Source of the DNA: Halomonas sp. HAL1
GTDB taxonomy: Bacteria; Pseudomonadota; Gammaproteobacteria; Pseudomonadales; Halomonadaceae
DNA: 64,000 nucleotides
Assembly (NCBI RefSeq): GCF_030544485.1
Contig: NZ_CP130610.1
Location: 434,001-498,000 of the forward strand
Reading direction: 5' to 3'
In this document: piece by piece, positions 18,454 to 27,741 of the stretch
Layout of the letters: each line of letters begins with the position of its first letter
Numbering within the stretch: position 1 is the stretch's first letter
The notes under the pieces: generated by a model
Database searches by the model: none
What the model was told of the DNA's origin: nothing
What the model saw: the letters and a program-made list of their open reading frames with translations, nothing else
Made by a program: the position numbers and the translations under genes

Positions 18454-21047
18454 GAGTACTCCTCCTGGCTAGCTTTCCATAGCCGCAAGCGATTGGCGTT
18501 ACTCACCACGGTGATGGAAGAGAGTGACATGGCAGCGCCCGCTATCATCGGTGAAAGCAGCATGCCGGTGATCGGGTAGAGCACCCCCGCCGCGATGGGA
18601 ATACACAGCAGGTTGTAGCCAAAGGCGCCCACCAGGTTCTGTTTGATATTGCGCAGCGTGGCGCGGCTGATCTCTATCGCAGACGCCACCCCGTGCAGCG
18701 AACCACGCATTAGCGTGATGCCCGCGCTCTCAATGGCCACATCGGTGCCTTGGCCAATCGCAAAGCCCACATTTGCTCGGGCCAGCGCTGGGGCATCATT
18801 AATGCCATCGCCCACCATGCCAACGATTTCCCCCGCCTTTTGACGGCGCTCGATCTCGGCGTGCTTGTCTTCAGGCAACAAGCCCGCGCGAAACTCATCG
18901 ATGCCCACTTCCCGAGCAATGGCTTTGGCGGTGTGCTCGTTATCCCCGGTTAACATCACGATGGTTAAGCCGTCTTTTTGCAGGCGCTTGATCGCGGCCA
19001 CGGTATCGTGGCGAAGTGGGTCGCTTATGCCAAAAAGCGCAGCTAGTTTTTCATCCACCGCTAGATAAACCAGCGTGCGGGCCTGCTCCTCCAGAGCGCG
19101 GGCCTGCTCTTCACCTGCTTTGAGATCCACCCCCGCCTCGCTTAACAGACGCGCATTGCCCAGCAACAGTGCTTTGCCGTCGGATGTTTGAGCTTTCACT
19201 CCGCCGCCGGTCACGCTGTCGAAACCATTAACCTCGGCAGGGGGAGCGTTGTGTTCATCTGCGTAATTCATTAACGCCGCTGCCAGTGGGTGTTCAGAGC
19301 CACGCTCAAGTGCGTTCACCAGCCCCAGCACGGTGGATTGCTCCACGCCAAACATCTGTGCATCGGTAACGCTGGGCTTGCCCTGGGTGAGCGTGCCAGT
19401 CTTATCGACGACTAGCGTGGTCAGCTTGCTAGCGGTTTGCAACGCTTCGCCGCTGCGCACCAGCACCCCATGTTCTGCCGCTTTACCGACGCCGATCATG
19501 GTTGAGATTGGGGTGGCCAGGCCCAGCGCGCAGGGGCAGGCAATGATCAGCACGGTGGTCGCTGTCACCAGCATATGGATCACCTGGGGGGCGGGCCCTA
19601 GGTTGAACCACACTAGAGCTGTCAGCACGGCAATAATCATTACCGCAGGCACAAAAACGCTGGAGACCTGGTCGGCGAGCTCGCCAATCGGAGGGCGCGA
19701 GTTCTGAGCGCTCGCCACCTGTTCGGTAATTTGGCCCAGCCGGGTATCGGCGCCTACTCGCGTTGCTTGATATACCAGCCCGCCACGGCCATTCACCGTG
19801 CCAGCGCTGACATCATCCCCTTCGCGCTTCGCTACCGGTAAAGGCTCGCCGGTGAGCATCGACTCATCTATATAGCTTTCGCCTTCGGTCACCTGACCAT
19901 CCACAGGCAGTCGTTCGCCAGGCCGCACTCGAACGTGATCACCCGTTTGCACGGCATCGATCTCAATCTCCTGCTCGTGGCCGTCGCGAATAACTCTCGC
20001 TGTTCGGCTCTGTAGGTCAAGCAGGCGCTTTAAGGCATTGCTGGTGCGCCCTCGGGCGCGCAGTTCCATGGCATTGCCGAGCAGAATCAGCCCGATCACC
20101 ATGGCGGAGGCTTCAAAATAGATGCCTTGAGCGACTTCCGGTAACCAGGGCGCGAACAGCACCACCGCCATGGAGTAGAGCCAGGCAGTGCCGGTGCCTA
20201 TGGCGACTAATGTATCCATATTGGCTTGGCGGTGCTTAAACTGCTTCCAGGCGTTGACGAAAAAGTGCCGCCCTGGGAAGGCCATAATGCCCAGGGTTAA
20301 TAGACCAATTACCAGCCAGTAGAGACGCCCTAGCCCCATAGGATGAGGGTGGAAAAACAGCATGCTCAACATAAGTGGAATCGCCAGTGCCAACGAGATG
20401 GCGCTGCCACGCAGGCGTTTTTGGTATGTCTTGGCATCCTGCTCTGCCCGGGTGCGCTCGGCCTCCCGCATATCCACAATCGGCTCGGCGCCGTAGCCCG
20501 CTGACTCAACGGCGGCGATCAATGCTTGGGTCTCGGCACTGCCGAATACCTGGGCGGAGTGGCTGCCAAAGTTGACGCTGGCGGTGTCCACACCCTCGGT
20601 ACGTTCAAGCGCTTTTTGAACGCTTTTGACACAGCTGGCGCAGGTCATCCCGCTAATCGCCAAGCGCTGCTTTTTGCCTTGGCCATGCCCTTGAGAATGG
20701 GGGGGATTACTTGCAGTCTTTTCAGCTTCAGCGGGTGGCGCGTTATCCCGCTGCTTATCAGCATCATTTAGGGCTGTTTCCTCCAGCGCTGCTTCGCCTG
20801 GTGGATAGCCCGCCTCGGTCAAGCATTGATCAAGCTCGGTGTCGGTTAACGTCGAAACCACCTCAAGACGTTTTTCGCTAGGCGTGCCGATCACGTCAGC
20901 TTTAGGATCGCTACTTTGAATCGCCTCGCGCATACGCTTAACGCAGCCCTGGCAGCTCATGCCGGGGATGGTTCGTGTGGTGGCGCCATTGGCAGTGGTG
21001 CTTACGCTTGAGGCGGCTTCGGTGGATTCGATAGAGGAGTCACTCAT
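18450..21047 (-). CDS. copA: Copper-exporting P1B-type ATPase CopA
   Basis: An 865-residue ATPase that moves Cu(I) from cytoplasm to periplasm. Two heavy-metal-associated domains lie at about 25-90 (GMSCQGC) and 128-195 (GMTCASC). The membrane metal site CPC is in [13 protein letters not shown]; the phosphorylated Asp is in [20 protein letters not shown] is the hinge. Segment 7 has YNLLCIP and segment 8 has [11 protein letters not shown], the pattern for Cu(I) rather than zinc. It starts as ATGA overlap with the MerR regulator upstream and ends as ATGA overlap with the small peptide. All three form one leftward operon. Confidence 0.96.
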   Translation of the reverse strand: MSDSSIESTEAASSVSTTANGATTRTIPGMSCQGCVKRMREAIQSSDPKADVIGTPSEKRLEVVSTLTDTELDQCLTEAGYPPGEAALEETALNDADKQRDNAPPAEAEKTASNPPHSQGHGQGKKQRLAISGMTCASCVKSVQKALERTEGVDTASVNFGSHSAQVFGSAETQALIAAVESAGYGAEPIVDMREAERTRAEQDAKTYQKRLRGSAISLALAIPLMLSMLFFHPHPMGLGRLYWLVIGLLTLGIMAFPGRHFFVNAWKQFKHRQANMDTLVAIGTGTAWLYSMAVVLFAPWLPEVAQGIYFEASAMVIGLILLGNAMELRARGRTSNALKRLLDLQSRTARVIRDGHEQEIEIDAVQTGDHVRVRPGERLPVDGQVTEGESYIDESMLTGEPLPVAKREGDDVSAGTVNGRGGLVYQATRVGADTRLGQITEQVASAQNSRPPIGELADQVSSVFVPAVMIIAVLTALVWFNLGPAPQVIHMLVTATTVLIIACPCALGLATPISTMIGVGKAAEHGVLVRSGEALQTASKLTTLVVDKTGTLTQGKPSVTDAQMFGVEQSTVLGLVNALERGSEHPLAAALMNYADEHNAPPAEVNGFDSVTGGGVKAQTSDGKALLLGNARLLSEAGVDLKAGEEQARALEEQARTLVYLAVDEKLAALFGISDPLRHDTVAAIKRLQKDGLTIVMLTGDNEHTAKAIAREVGIDEFRAGLLPEDKHAEIERRQKAGEIVGMVGDGINDAPALARANVGFAIGQGTDVAIESAGITLMRGSLHGVASAIEISRATLRNIKQNLVGAFGYNLLCIPIAAGVLYPITGMLLSPMIAGAAMSLSSITVVSNANRLRLWKASQEEYS

Positions 21048-21472
21048 GGGGCCTCCTGGGTAGATGGTGAGTCTGGGAAGCTTTCAATCAAGCGGCATAC
21101 GCTATGCCCATCGGGAGTGCCATCGGGCATATGCTGCCAACTGGTCAAGGCATGCTCCATACGTTCAGCCAGAGCTTCGAGCTCAGCAATACGCGCTCGT
21201 ATTTGTGGCAAACGGCTAGCGAGTAAATCGCGGACTAACGGGCAAGGGGAGTCGCCTTGGTCGGCGTGGGTCAGGATGTCGCGAATCTCCGCCACGCTAA
21301 AACCTAATTTGCGCGCCCGTTGAATAAAGCGCAGCCGCTCTAAGTCAGTATCGGAAAAAAGTTGATAGCCATTATCCGGGTGCCGCTGGGGGGCAAGCAG
21401 CTGTTCACGAGCGTAATGGCGCACGGTCTCAGCGGTGACGCCGCCTCGTTTGGCAAGCTCATTAACTTTCAT
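21044..21472 (-). CDS. MerR family metal-responsive regulator of the copA operon (CueR-like)
   Basis: A 142-residue regulator: MerR helix-turn-helix at 1-70 ([25 protein letters not shown]), dimerisation helix 78-112 and a metal-loop region 113-127. Family knowledge: CueR holds Cu(I) with Cys112 and Cys120 and has Ser77, whereas divalent sensors such as ZntR have Cys at that site. Here Cys77 is present, the first loop Cys is replaced by Met115 (HMPDG), and His123 and Cys126 remain (GHSVC). The gene precedes copA with an ATGA overlap, so copper sensing is likely from context, but the ligand set is unusual. Confidence 0.85.
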   Translation of the reverse strand: MKVNELAKRGGVTAETVRHYAREQLLAPQRHPDNGYQLFSDTDLERLRFIQRARKLGFSVAEIRDILTHADQGDSPCPLVRDLLASRLPQIRARIAELEALAERMEHALTSWQHMPDGTPDGHSVCRLIESFPDSPSTQEAP

Positions 21473-21509
21473 GACCTATTCTCCCAGCTCGTTAACTAAT
21501 GGCTATCTA

Positions 21510-21541
21510 AGTGTAGAACCTATGGGTAACCCATAGGTCAA
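21510..21541 (-). promoter_or_regulatory. MerR-type promoter/operator of the copper operon
   Basis: Read on the minus strand, TTGACC (21541-21536) and TACACT (21515-21510) are separated by 20 bp, the overlong spacing typical of MerR-activated promoters. Within it is a perfect 21-bp palindrome, ACCTATGGGT-T-ACCCATAGGT (21518-21538). The site lies about 40 bp before the regulator gene, so the operon is probably autoregulated. Confidence 0.85.
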
Positions 21542-21737
21542 GGGTGTCTATGGCTATCAGTTAAAATAACTAAAACACTGATTTAAAACGGCTGTGCGAC
21601 TAATGTATAAGACAAAAATTAAATAAAACGAACGTTTGCCCTTGAACCTTTGGCTCAGTTGCGAGAAAACAGTCATGTAAAAAATAAAGAGGGTGGATCG
21701 TCGGTATCCACTGGATCATCGGGAAGAGAGGCCCACT

Positions 21738-23087
21738 ATGAATAATAAGTTCAATAAGCTCACCCTGGCTGCTGCCATCACAGCCGCCTTCGCCAGCCAA
21801 GCCCATGCGGGCGGGTACCAAATCAATGAGCAGAGCGTTAGTGGGCAGGGCTATGGCCATGCAGGCCGAAGCTCGAATGTACATGATGCCACCATCGTAT
21901 ACGGCAACCCGGCGGGTATGTCGTTTTTAGACCGGGCGCAGATTACTGCAGGTGCTACTTATCTAAATGTTAGTACTGATATTTCTAACGCCGAAGCTTC
22001 TCGTACTTTAGACTCAGGTTTGGCCACTGGTGTAGGGCCAAGCGGTAGCCAAATTCCTGTAGGCAGTATCCCTGGGGGTAATGATGGAGATATGGTGCCG
22101 GGTACAGCGATTCCCTTTGCTTTCTATGCGCACCCAGTCAATGATCAGCTAGCGTTTGGTTTTGGTGTATATGCGCCGTTTGGCTCTAAAACTGATTATG
22201 AAGATGATTTCCAAGGCCGCTATTTTGGCAATTACACCGAGCTGACGGTAGTCAGTGCCCAGCCGACGGTTTCTTATCGCTTTAATGAGCAGTGGGCGGT
22301 AGGTGTGGGTGTGACCTATAACCAAGTAGAAGGGGAGTTGCGTCGTCAGCTTCCTTCAGAGGCAACGTTTAATCCAGCTAACGACATTGACTCTCGTGTA
22401 GACGGTGAAGACGAGGCGTGGGGCTATAATTTGGGGGTAATTTATCGCCCGGCGCCTGAAACAACCTTGGGTTTAACCTATCGCTCGAAAGTTGACTATG
22501 AGCTAGAAGGTAATTTTACTGCGACTGACCCGTTAGGAAATTTGGTTCGCGCTGATAACGCAAACTTGGATCTAACGACACCCGAAACTGTTAACTTCTC
22601 TCTAACTCAACAGATGACTGACCGCCTTAAGCTGATGTTTGGTGCCTCATGGGTGCGGTGGAGCCAGTTTGAAGAAATCCGGGTTGTTAATGATCAGGGT
22701 GGTCCAATTACCGACGAGCAGCAAAATTACGAAAATGTTTGGGCCTTTGCTACCGGCGGCGAGTATCAGCTAACCCCCACATTGGCGCTACGCGCTGGGG
22801 TAACGTTAGATTTCACACCATCCAATGATGAAGATCGCAGTGTGCGCATTCCTTCGGATGATCGTCGAATTTTCTCTTTAGGTGCTGGATGGAGTCCAAC
22901 GCCTGATCTGACGGTTGATGTTGCATACTCCTATCTGACCGAGCGTGGCACTTTTGTTGAGCAAGATCGTAATGACTTGTTGGCAAGCGCTGCTACCGGC
23001 GGCGCGCCAGTAGGCGGAGCCTCCTACGCAGCTGACTATAAAAACGAAGCCCACGGCTTCGGCGCGCAGTTAACCTATCGCTTTTAA
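21738..23087 (+). CDS. OmpP1/FadL/TodX family outer membrane transporter
   Basis: A 449-residue outer-membrane beta-barrel for hydrophobic compounds such as long-chain fatty acids. It has a signal peptide ([20 protein letters not shown]), the FadL hatch segment [20 protein letters not shown] (in part) with the NPAGMS motif, and a C-terminal aromatic strand ending TYRF. The ATG at 21738 is chosen since GAAGAGAGG precedes it and the signal peptide follows; an upstream frame from 21693 is not needed. Codon use in its middle part is more AT-rich than in neighbours. A terminator follows. Substrate is unknown. Confidence 0.9.
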   Translation: MNNKFNKLTLAAAITAAFASQAHAGGYQINEQSVSGQGYGHAGRSSNVHDATIVYGNPAGMSFLDRAQITAGATYLNVSTDISNAEASRTLDSGLATGVGPSGSQIPVGSIPGGNDGDMVPGTAIPFAFYAHPVNDQLAFGFGVYAPFGSKTDYEDDFQGRYFGNYTELTVVSAQPTVSYRFNEQWAVGVGVTYNQVEGELRRQLPSEATFNPANDIDSRVDGEDEAWGYNLGVIYRPAPETTLGLTYRSKVDYELEGNFTATDPLGNLVRADNANLDLTTPETVNFSLTQQMTDRLKLMFGASWVRWSQFEEIRVVNDQGGPITDEQQNYENVWAFATGGEYQLTPTLALRAGVTLDFTPSNDEDRSVRIPSDDRRIFSLGAGWSPTPDLTVDVAYSYLTERGTFVEQDRNDLLASAATGGAPVGGASYAADYKNEAHGFGAQLTYRF

Positions 23088-23111
23088 GACTTAAAGAACC
23101 AGTTCCCACCG

Positions 23112-23136
23112 AAACCCGGCACCCGCCGGGTTTTTT
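23112..23136 (+). terminator. Rho-independent terminator after the FadL gene
   Basis: AACCCGGC pairs with GCCGGGTT around ACCC, followed by a run of six T. Confidence 0.85.
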
Positions 23137-23250
23137 ATTGCTTACTGGCAGGCCATTGGATGCGGGGCGTGTCGGCTTTCGTTACACTATGCGCTTTTCT
23201 GATCGATACGCTTCTGTACGATCAGGCACAGCAAACGCTAGGGCGACCCC

Positions 23251-24349
23251 ATGTTGGAAACCAACCCGATTCACAACCAGATCAAGGACCTGTCTGAGCG
23301 GACAGACGTTCTTAGGGGGTATCTTTGACTATGCCGAGAAGAAAGACCGGCTAGAAGAGGTTACCCGCGAACTGGAAGACCCCAATGTCTGGAATGATCC
23401 AGACTACGCGCAGAAGTTAGGCAAAGAGCGCGCCTCCCTCGAAGCCATTGTGGCCACCATTGATGACCTTGAGCAGGGCCTGGGCGATAGCCGGGACCTG
23501 CTAGAGCTGGCTGAAATGGAGGAGGATGAAGGCACGGTTGATGAGGTGCGCCAAGAGTTGGACAGCATGCAAGCCGCGTTAGAAAAGCTTGAGTTTCGGC
23601 GCATGTTCTCCGGTGAAATGGACCCAAATAACGCCTATCTGGAAATTCAGTCCGGTTCCGGTGGTACGGAAGCCCAGGATTGGGCCAATATTTTGCTGCG
23701 CATGTACCTACGTTGGGCAGAGAGCCACGGCTTTAAAGCCGATATCACCGAAATCTCCGCGGGTGAAGTGGCGGGTATTAAGTCAGCGACGGTCCATGTT
23801 CAGGGCGATTACGCCTTCGGTTGGCTGCGTACCGAAACCGGCGTGCATCGGCTAGTGCGTAAAAGTCCGTTTGATTCCGGTGGTCGTCGGCATACTTCTT
23901 TTGCCTCGGTATTTTTGTCCCCTGAGATTGACGACAGTTTCGAGGTGGAGATTAATCCCTCGGACTTGCGCGTTGATACCTACCGCTCCAGCGGCGCGGG
24001 CGGTCAGCACGTAAACACCACCGATTCGGCCGTGCGGATTACCCACGAGCCGACCGGTATCGTCGTGGCCTGCCAGGGCCAGCGCAGCCAGCATGCCAAC
24101 CGCGATTTTGCCATGAAGCAGTTGAAAGCGCGGTTGTGGGAACACGAGATGCAAAAGCGCAACGCCGCCAAGCAGGAGGCCGAGGACTCCAAGGCTGATA
24201 TCGGCTGGGGCAGCCAGATTCGCTCTTACGTGCTGGATGATCAGCGCATCAAGGATTTGCGCACCAGCGTGCAGTCCAGTAACTGCGATAAAGTGCTCGA
24301 CGGGGATATTGATCAATTTATCGTCGCCAGCTTGAAGCAAGGTTTGTAA
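23251..24349 (+). CDS. prfB: Peptide chain release factor 2, expressed by programmed +1 frameshift
   Basis: RF2 ends translation at UGA and UAA. The true start is ATG 23251 ([20 protein letters not shown]), which runs 25 codons and stops at TGA 23326-23328. The site reads AGG-GGG-TAT-CTT-TGA-C: an internal Shine-Dalgarno, slippery CTT and in-frame UGA, identical to the E. coli recoding site. A +1 shift continues at GAC 23327 and gives 365 residues, the E. coli length. Downstream are the anticodon-like SPF motif (KSPFDSGG) and GGQ ([12 protein letters not shown]). An in-frame ATG at 23138 in the downstream frame is not the start. lysS follows, as in E. coli. Confidence 0.96.
23314..23329 (+). 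promoter_or_regulatory. prfB autoregulatory +1 frameshift site
   Basis: AGGGGGTATCTTTGAC. The AGGGGG pairs with 16S rRNA, CTT slips to TTT, and the UGA slows when RF2 is scarce, so RF2 level controls its own synthesis. Confidence 0.95.
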
Positions 24350-24383
24350 TCTTTTTAGCGTTTGAACATGAACAGGGTGCCCA

Positions 24384-25895
24384 ATGGCTAACCAAGACGC
24401 GTCTCCTGCAGACAACGAAAACCACCTGATCGCCGAGCGCCGTGCCAAGCTGACTGCCCGCCGTGAGCGCGCCGCTGAGCAGGGAAAGAGTGCGTTTCCC
24501 AATGATTTTCGCCGCGACAGCTTAACTGTCGAGCTGCAAAACGCCTTCGGCGATAAAGACAAGGCCGAGCTTGAAGCGCTGGATCACCATGCCGCTGTGG
24601 CAGGTCGTGTGATGCGTCAACGTGGCCCCTTCATCGTCATTCAGGATGTGGCTGGGCAAATCCAGCTCTACGTGGATAAAAAAGGCCTGCCCGCCGACGT
24701 GCTTGAAGACGTTAAAAGCTGGGATATCGGTGACATCGTTGCCGCCCACGGGCCGGTGCATAAATCCGGCAAGGGCGATCTGTACGTGATAATGAAGGAG
24801 GCGCAGCTGCTCACCAAGAGCCTGCGCCCGCTGCCGGATAAGTTTCACGGCCTCACCGATATGGAAGCCCGCTATCGCCAGCGCTATGTGGATCTGATCA
24901 TGAACCCGCAGTCGCGTAAGGTGTTTGAAACCCGCGCAGCGGTGATCAGCTCCATGCGCCGCTTCTTTGAAGCCCGCGGTTTTATGGAAGTGGAAACGCC
25001 AATGCTCCAGCCGATCCCCGGCGGCGCGGCGGCACGGCCGTTCATTACCCACCACAATGCGCTGGATATCGACATGTATCTGCGCATCGCGCCGGAGCTT
25101 TACCTCAAGCGTCTGGTGGTGGGCGGTTTTGAAAAAGTGTTCGAGATTAACCGCAACTTCCGCAACGAAGGGTTATCCACGCGCCATAATCCAGAATTCA
25201 CCATGGTGGAGTTCTACTGGGCCTATGCGGATTACCGTGACCTGCTGGATATGACCGAAGCGATGCTGCGCACCGCGGCTGAAGAAGTGCTGGGCAGCGC
25301 GGTGATTGAGTATCAGGGTGCGAGCTACGATTTCGGTCAGCCGTTTGTCCGCCTGACGCTGCGCCAAGCGATCCTTGATCATGGCGACGGCATTGTCGAC
25401 GCTGATTTGGATTCGCTGGAAGCGGCGCGGGCAACTGCAGAGAAACTCGGCATCAAGGTCAAAGAGAGCTGGGGCCTGGGTAAGGTGCAAACGGAGATAT
25501 TCGAAGAGGTTGCCGAGCATAAGCTCGATCAGCCGACCTTTATCACCGAGTACCCTGCAGAGGTCAGCCCCTTGGCGCGGCGTAACGACGCTAACCCGTT
25601 CGTTACGGATCGGTTTGAGTTCTTTGTTGGTGGTCGCGAAATCGCCAACGGTTTCTCGGAGCTTAACGACGCTGAAGACCAGGCGGAACGCTTCCGCGCC
25701 CAATCAGCGGAAAAAGACGCCGGTGATCTGGAGGCAATGTATTACGATGCGGATTACGTGCGTGCTTTGGAGTACGGCATGCCGCCCACCGCTGGCGAAG
25801 GCATCGGTATCGACCGCTTGGTGATGCTGTTCACCGATAGCGCCTCAATTCGCGATGTACTGCTGTTCCCGGCGATGCGCCCTGAAGTGGACTAA
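24384..25895 (+). CDS. lysS: Lysyl-tRNA synthetase, class II
   Basis: A 503-residue class IIb synthetase that charges tRNA-Lys. The N-terminal OB fold is at about 60-160 ([16 protein letters not shown]); motif 1 is around [18 protein letters not shown]; motif 2 is [16 protein letters not shown] (about 262); motif 3 is [12 protein letters not shown] near the C-terminus. It follows prfB after 34 bp and is probably co-transcribed. Confidence 0.97.
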   Translation: MANQDASPADNENHLIAERRAKLTARRERAAEQGKSAFPNDFRRDSLTVELQNAFGDKDKAELEALDHHAAVAGRVMRQRGPFIVIQDVAGQIQLYVDKKGLPADVLEDVKSWDIGDIVAAHGPVHKSGKGDLYVIMKEAQLLTKSLRPLPDKFHGLTDMEARYRQRYVDLIMNPQSRKVFETRAAVISSMRRFFEARGFMEVETPMLQPIPGGAAARPFITHHNALDIDMYLRIAPELYLKRLVVGGFEKVFEINRNFRNEGLSTRHNPEFTMVEFYWAYADYRDLLDMTEAMLRTAAEEVLGSAVIEYQGASYDFGQPFVRLTLRQAILDHGDGIVDADLDSLEAARATAEKLGIKVKESWGLGKVQTEIFEEVAEHKLDQPTFITEYPAEVSPLARRNDANPFVTDRFEFFVGGREIANGFSELNDAEDQAERFRAQSAEKDAGDLEAMYYDADYVRALEYGMPPTAGEGIGIDRLVMLFTDSASIRDVLLFPAMRPEVD

Positions 25896-25979
25896 CACGC
25901 TAAGATAGCGGATGAGAAGTTGGTAAGGGCGCGTTATAGCGCCCATAATGGTCAACGTTTCGACGGCGAGGAGAATCCC

Positions 25980-26366
25980 ATGAAACTGCTTAACCGCTCC
26001 GCACTGAGCGTCAGGCCGACCCAGCCCTTTGTGGACTGGATCAACGCGCTGGAACCCACCATGGGAGACGACGACCTGACCCTGGACGACGTCGAACGTG
26101 AAAGTACCATTTATCTGATTCCAGAGATGGATACTCCAGAGGCGCTGGAAACGTTTGTGCGCGAGCGCTGCGTGGAAATTCTCGAGACTGAGTTGCGCGC
26201 TTGGGAAGAGGATGAGCGCCAGTGGCCGGACAAGATCGATTGGGCTCTGTTTCAAGAATTTGTGCGCGTTGAACATAGCTACCTAGCAATTGATTTGGAC
26301 GACGAAACAGCCCTTGAGATTTCCGAAGTCGATGATGCATTGTTATTAGACAGTGAGCAGGATTAG
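25980..26366 (+). CDS. Conserved acidic hypothetical protein
   Basis: A 128-residue protein I do not recognise. It is strongly acidic (many Asp/Glu, ending DDALLLDSEQD), has no signal peptide or membrane segment, and holds aromatic residues such as DWINALEP and WPDKIDWALFQEF. The ATG at 25980 follows GAGGAGAATCCC, a good ribosome binding site, so translation is likely; a frame open to 25920 lacks such a site. It lies 84 bp after lysS and ends before a terminator. Confidence 0.7.
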   Translation: MKLLNRSALSVRPTQPFVDWINALEPTMGDDDLTLDDVERESTIYLIPEMDTPEALETFVRERCVEILETELRAWEEDERQWPDKIDWALFQEFVRVEHSYLAIDLDDETALEISEVDDALLLDSEQD

Positions 26367-26436
26367 CGTGCTAATATTTTAGGCAAGCTCAGTGCTGCCT
26401 GCGCGGCTGTTTAATACAGCCATTTAGCGCACTAGG

Positions 26437-26461
26437 AAACCGGCTTAGGCCGGTTTTTTTG
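26437..26461 (+). terminator. Rho-independent terminator
   Basis: AAACCGGC pairs with GCCGGTTT around TTAG, followed by a T run. It ends the lysS-hypothetical unit and lies just before the 15-bp repeat array. Confidence 0.88.
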
Positions 26462-26470
26462 TTTTCAAGT

Positions 26471-26553
26471 TAATTGTTTTCGAGATAATTGTTTTGAAAA
26501 CAATGGTTTTGAAGACAGCGGTTTTGAAAATAAGCATTCTGAAAACAATGGTT
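26471..26553. repeat. 15-bp tandem repeat array, left part (split by the IS30 element)
   Basis: Successive 15-bp units are TAATTGTTTTCGAGA, TAATTGTTTTGAAAA, CAATGGTTTTGAAGA, CAGCGGTTTTGAAAA and TAAGCATTCTGAAAA, then the start of the next CAATGGTT. The last three units form a 45-bp block that recurs on the right of the insertion sequence. Confidence 0.85.
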
Positions 26554-27651
26554 GGCGGCCTCAAGTTCCAAGTGCAACACTATTGAAGAGTGCTCGGGCC
26601 GGCGACGGATTTCTTGAGCACCTCGGCGTAGACTTCCAGTGGCGAGCGCCAATCCAGTGTCTTGCGCGGCCGTGTATTGAGTGAGTCGGCGATCTCGTCG
26701 AGTTCTTCCTGGCTGTAGACCGACAGATCCGTGCCCTTTGGCAAGTACTGTCTCAACAGCCCGTTGGTGTTCTCATTGGAACCCCGCTGCCATGGGCTAT
26801 GCGGGTCGGCAAAGTAGATCGCTGTCCCCGTCTTCTGAGTGATCTCGGCATGTTTCACCATCTCTTTGCCCTGGTCATAGGTCATGGACAGGCGCAGGGA
26901 GCGCGGCACCTCATTGAGCTTGTCGCTGAAGCCGACAGCCGCCGCTGTGGCCGTGGTGCCATCCACTTTCGCCAGAATCACTAAACGCGTCGTGCGCTCC
27001 ACCAATGTACCAACGGCAGAGCGATTGTTAGCGCCCATGATGAGATCCCCTTCCCAGTGGCCGGGCATCAGGCGATCTTCGATTTCAGGCGGCCGCAGAT
27101 GGATGCTCACCAAGTCTGGAATCTGTTGTCGCCTATCCTTGCCACGGCTGCGAGGGCGTCGTTTACCTTTACCCTGGCGCAAACAGGCAATCAGCTCTTT
27201 CTTGAGCGAGCCGCGCGGCATGAGATAGAGCGCATTGTAGATGGCTTCGTGCGAGACGTGGCGGTCAGTATTATCAGGAAACATACGCTTTAGTGTGCGG
27301 GCTATTTGCTCTGGTGACCAGTACTTGCGCAGCAGGTAGACCACCAGTTCGAACAGCTCACCGTCGAGAGGAAGCTTCAAGCTACGGCGAGGCCGACAGC
27401 GGGTCAGTCGGGCGCGATGTCCAGCGAGGCTGGCGTCATACGCTCTGTTAGGGCTAACAGTATGACGCACCAGTTCTCGTGAAATAGTACTGGGCGAACG
27501 CCCTAACTGACGGGCGATAGCGCGAATCGAGTGGTTAGCCCGCATCAGCATGATGGCGGCTCGGTCTTCGGCAGAAAGATGGCGATAACAGTGAGTCATG
27601 GCAATACCCTACCTGATAGGTTAGGTGTTGCACTTGGTCATTGAGACCGCC
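26554..27651 (-). mobile_element. Complete IS30-family insertion sequence, 1098 bp
   Basis: The ends are 27-bp imperfect inverted repeats (26554-26580 and 27625-27651), matching at 23 positions, both beginning GGCGG and finishing CCAAGTGCAACAC. The element carries one intact transposase gene on the minus strand, whose stop codon overlaps the left repeat. A GTT on each side (26551-26553 and 27652-27654) is the likely 3-bp target duplication. It is inserted in the 15-bp repeat array. Confidence 0.9.
26580..27599 (-). CDS. IS30 family transposase
   Basis: A 339-residue DDE transposase. The N-terminal helix-turn-helix reads LSAEDRAAIMLMRANHSIRAIA (in part) and RSPSTISREL, typical of IS30. The catalytic Asp residues lie in HWEGDLIMG and SMTYDQGKEM, and the Glu in RGSNENTNGLLRQY. 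The C-terminal LNTRPRKTLDWRSPLEV is also typical. The frame is complete with no frameshift, so the element may be active. Confidence 0.95.
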   Translation of the reverse strand: MTHCYRHLSAEDRAAIMLMRANHSIRAIARQLGRSPSTISRELVRHTVSPNRAYDASLAGHRARLTRCRPRRSLKLPLDGELFELVVYLLRKYWSPEQIARTLKRMFPDNTDRHVSHEAIYNALYLMPRGSLKKELIACLRQGKGKRRPRSRGKDRRQQIPDLVSIHLRPPEIEDRLMPGHWEGDLIMGANNRSAVGTLVERTTRLVILAKVDGTTATAAAVGFSDKLNEVPRSLRLSMTYDQGKEMVKHAEITQKTGTAIYFADPHSPWQRGSNENTNGLLRQYLPKGTDLSVYSQEELDEIADSLNTRPRKTLDWRSPLEVYAEVLKKSVAGPSTLQ

Positions 27652-27701
27652 GTTTTGAAGACAGCGGTTTTGAAAATAAGCATTCTGAAAACAATGGTTT
27701 T
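27652..27701. repeat. 15-bp tandem repeat array, right part
   Basis: After the GTT duplication the array resumes with the units ending TTGAAGA, CAGCGGTTTTGAAAA, TAAGCATTCTGAAAA and a last CAATGGTTTT. Joining 26553 to 27655 restores an unbroken array with two copies of the 45-bp block. Confidence 0.85.
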
Positions 27702-27741
27702 AGCCGTTTCGTTTAGGAACACTCTTCCCTAGGACTTCGCT

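Noticed and set aside
23138..23326. An in-frame upstream start for prfB at 23138
   Set aside because: It skips the conserved RF2 N-terminus; the frameshift site proves that translation begins at 23251 in another frame.
26470..26652. A minus-strand frame that reads as pentapeptide repeats running into the IS30 element
   Set aside because: The frame is made by the 15-bp array plus the end of the insertion sequence. In the restored empty site a stop lies directly upstream, with no start codon or ribosome binding site.
26471..27701. Possible CRISPR array
   Set aside because: Units are contiguous 15-bp repeats without spacers, and no cas genes are present. The same applies to the 12-bp and 6-bp arrays.
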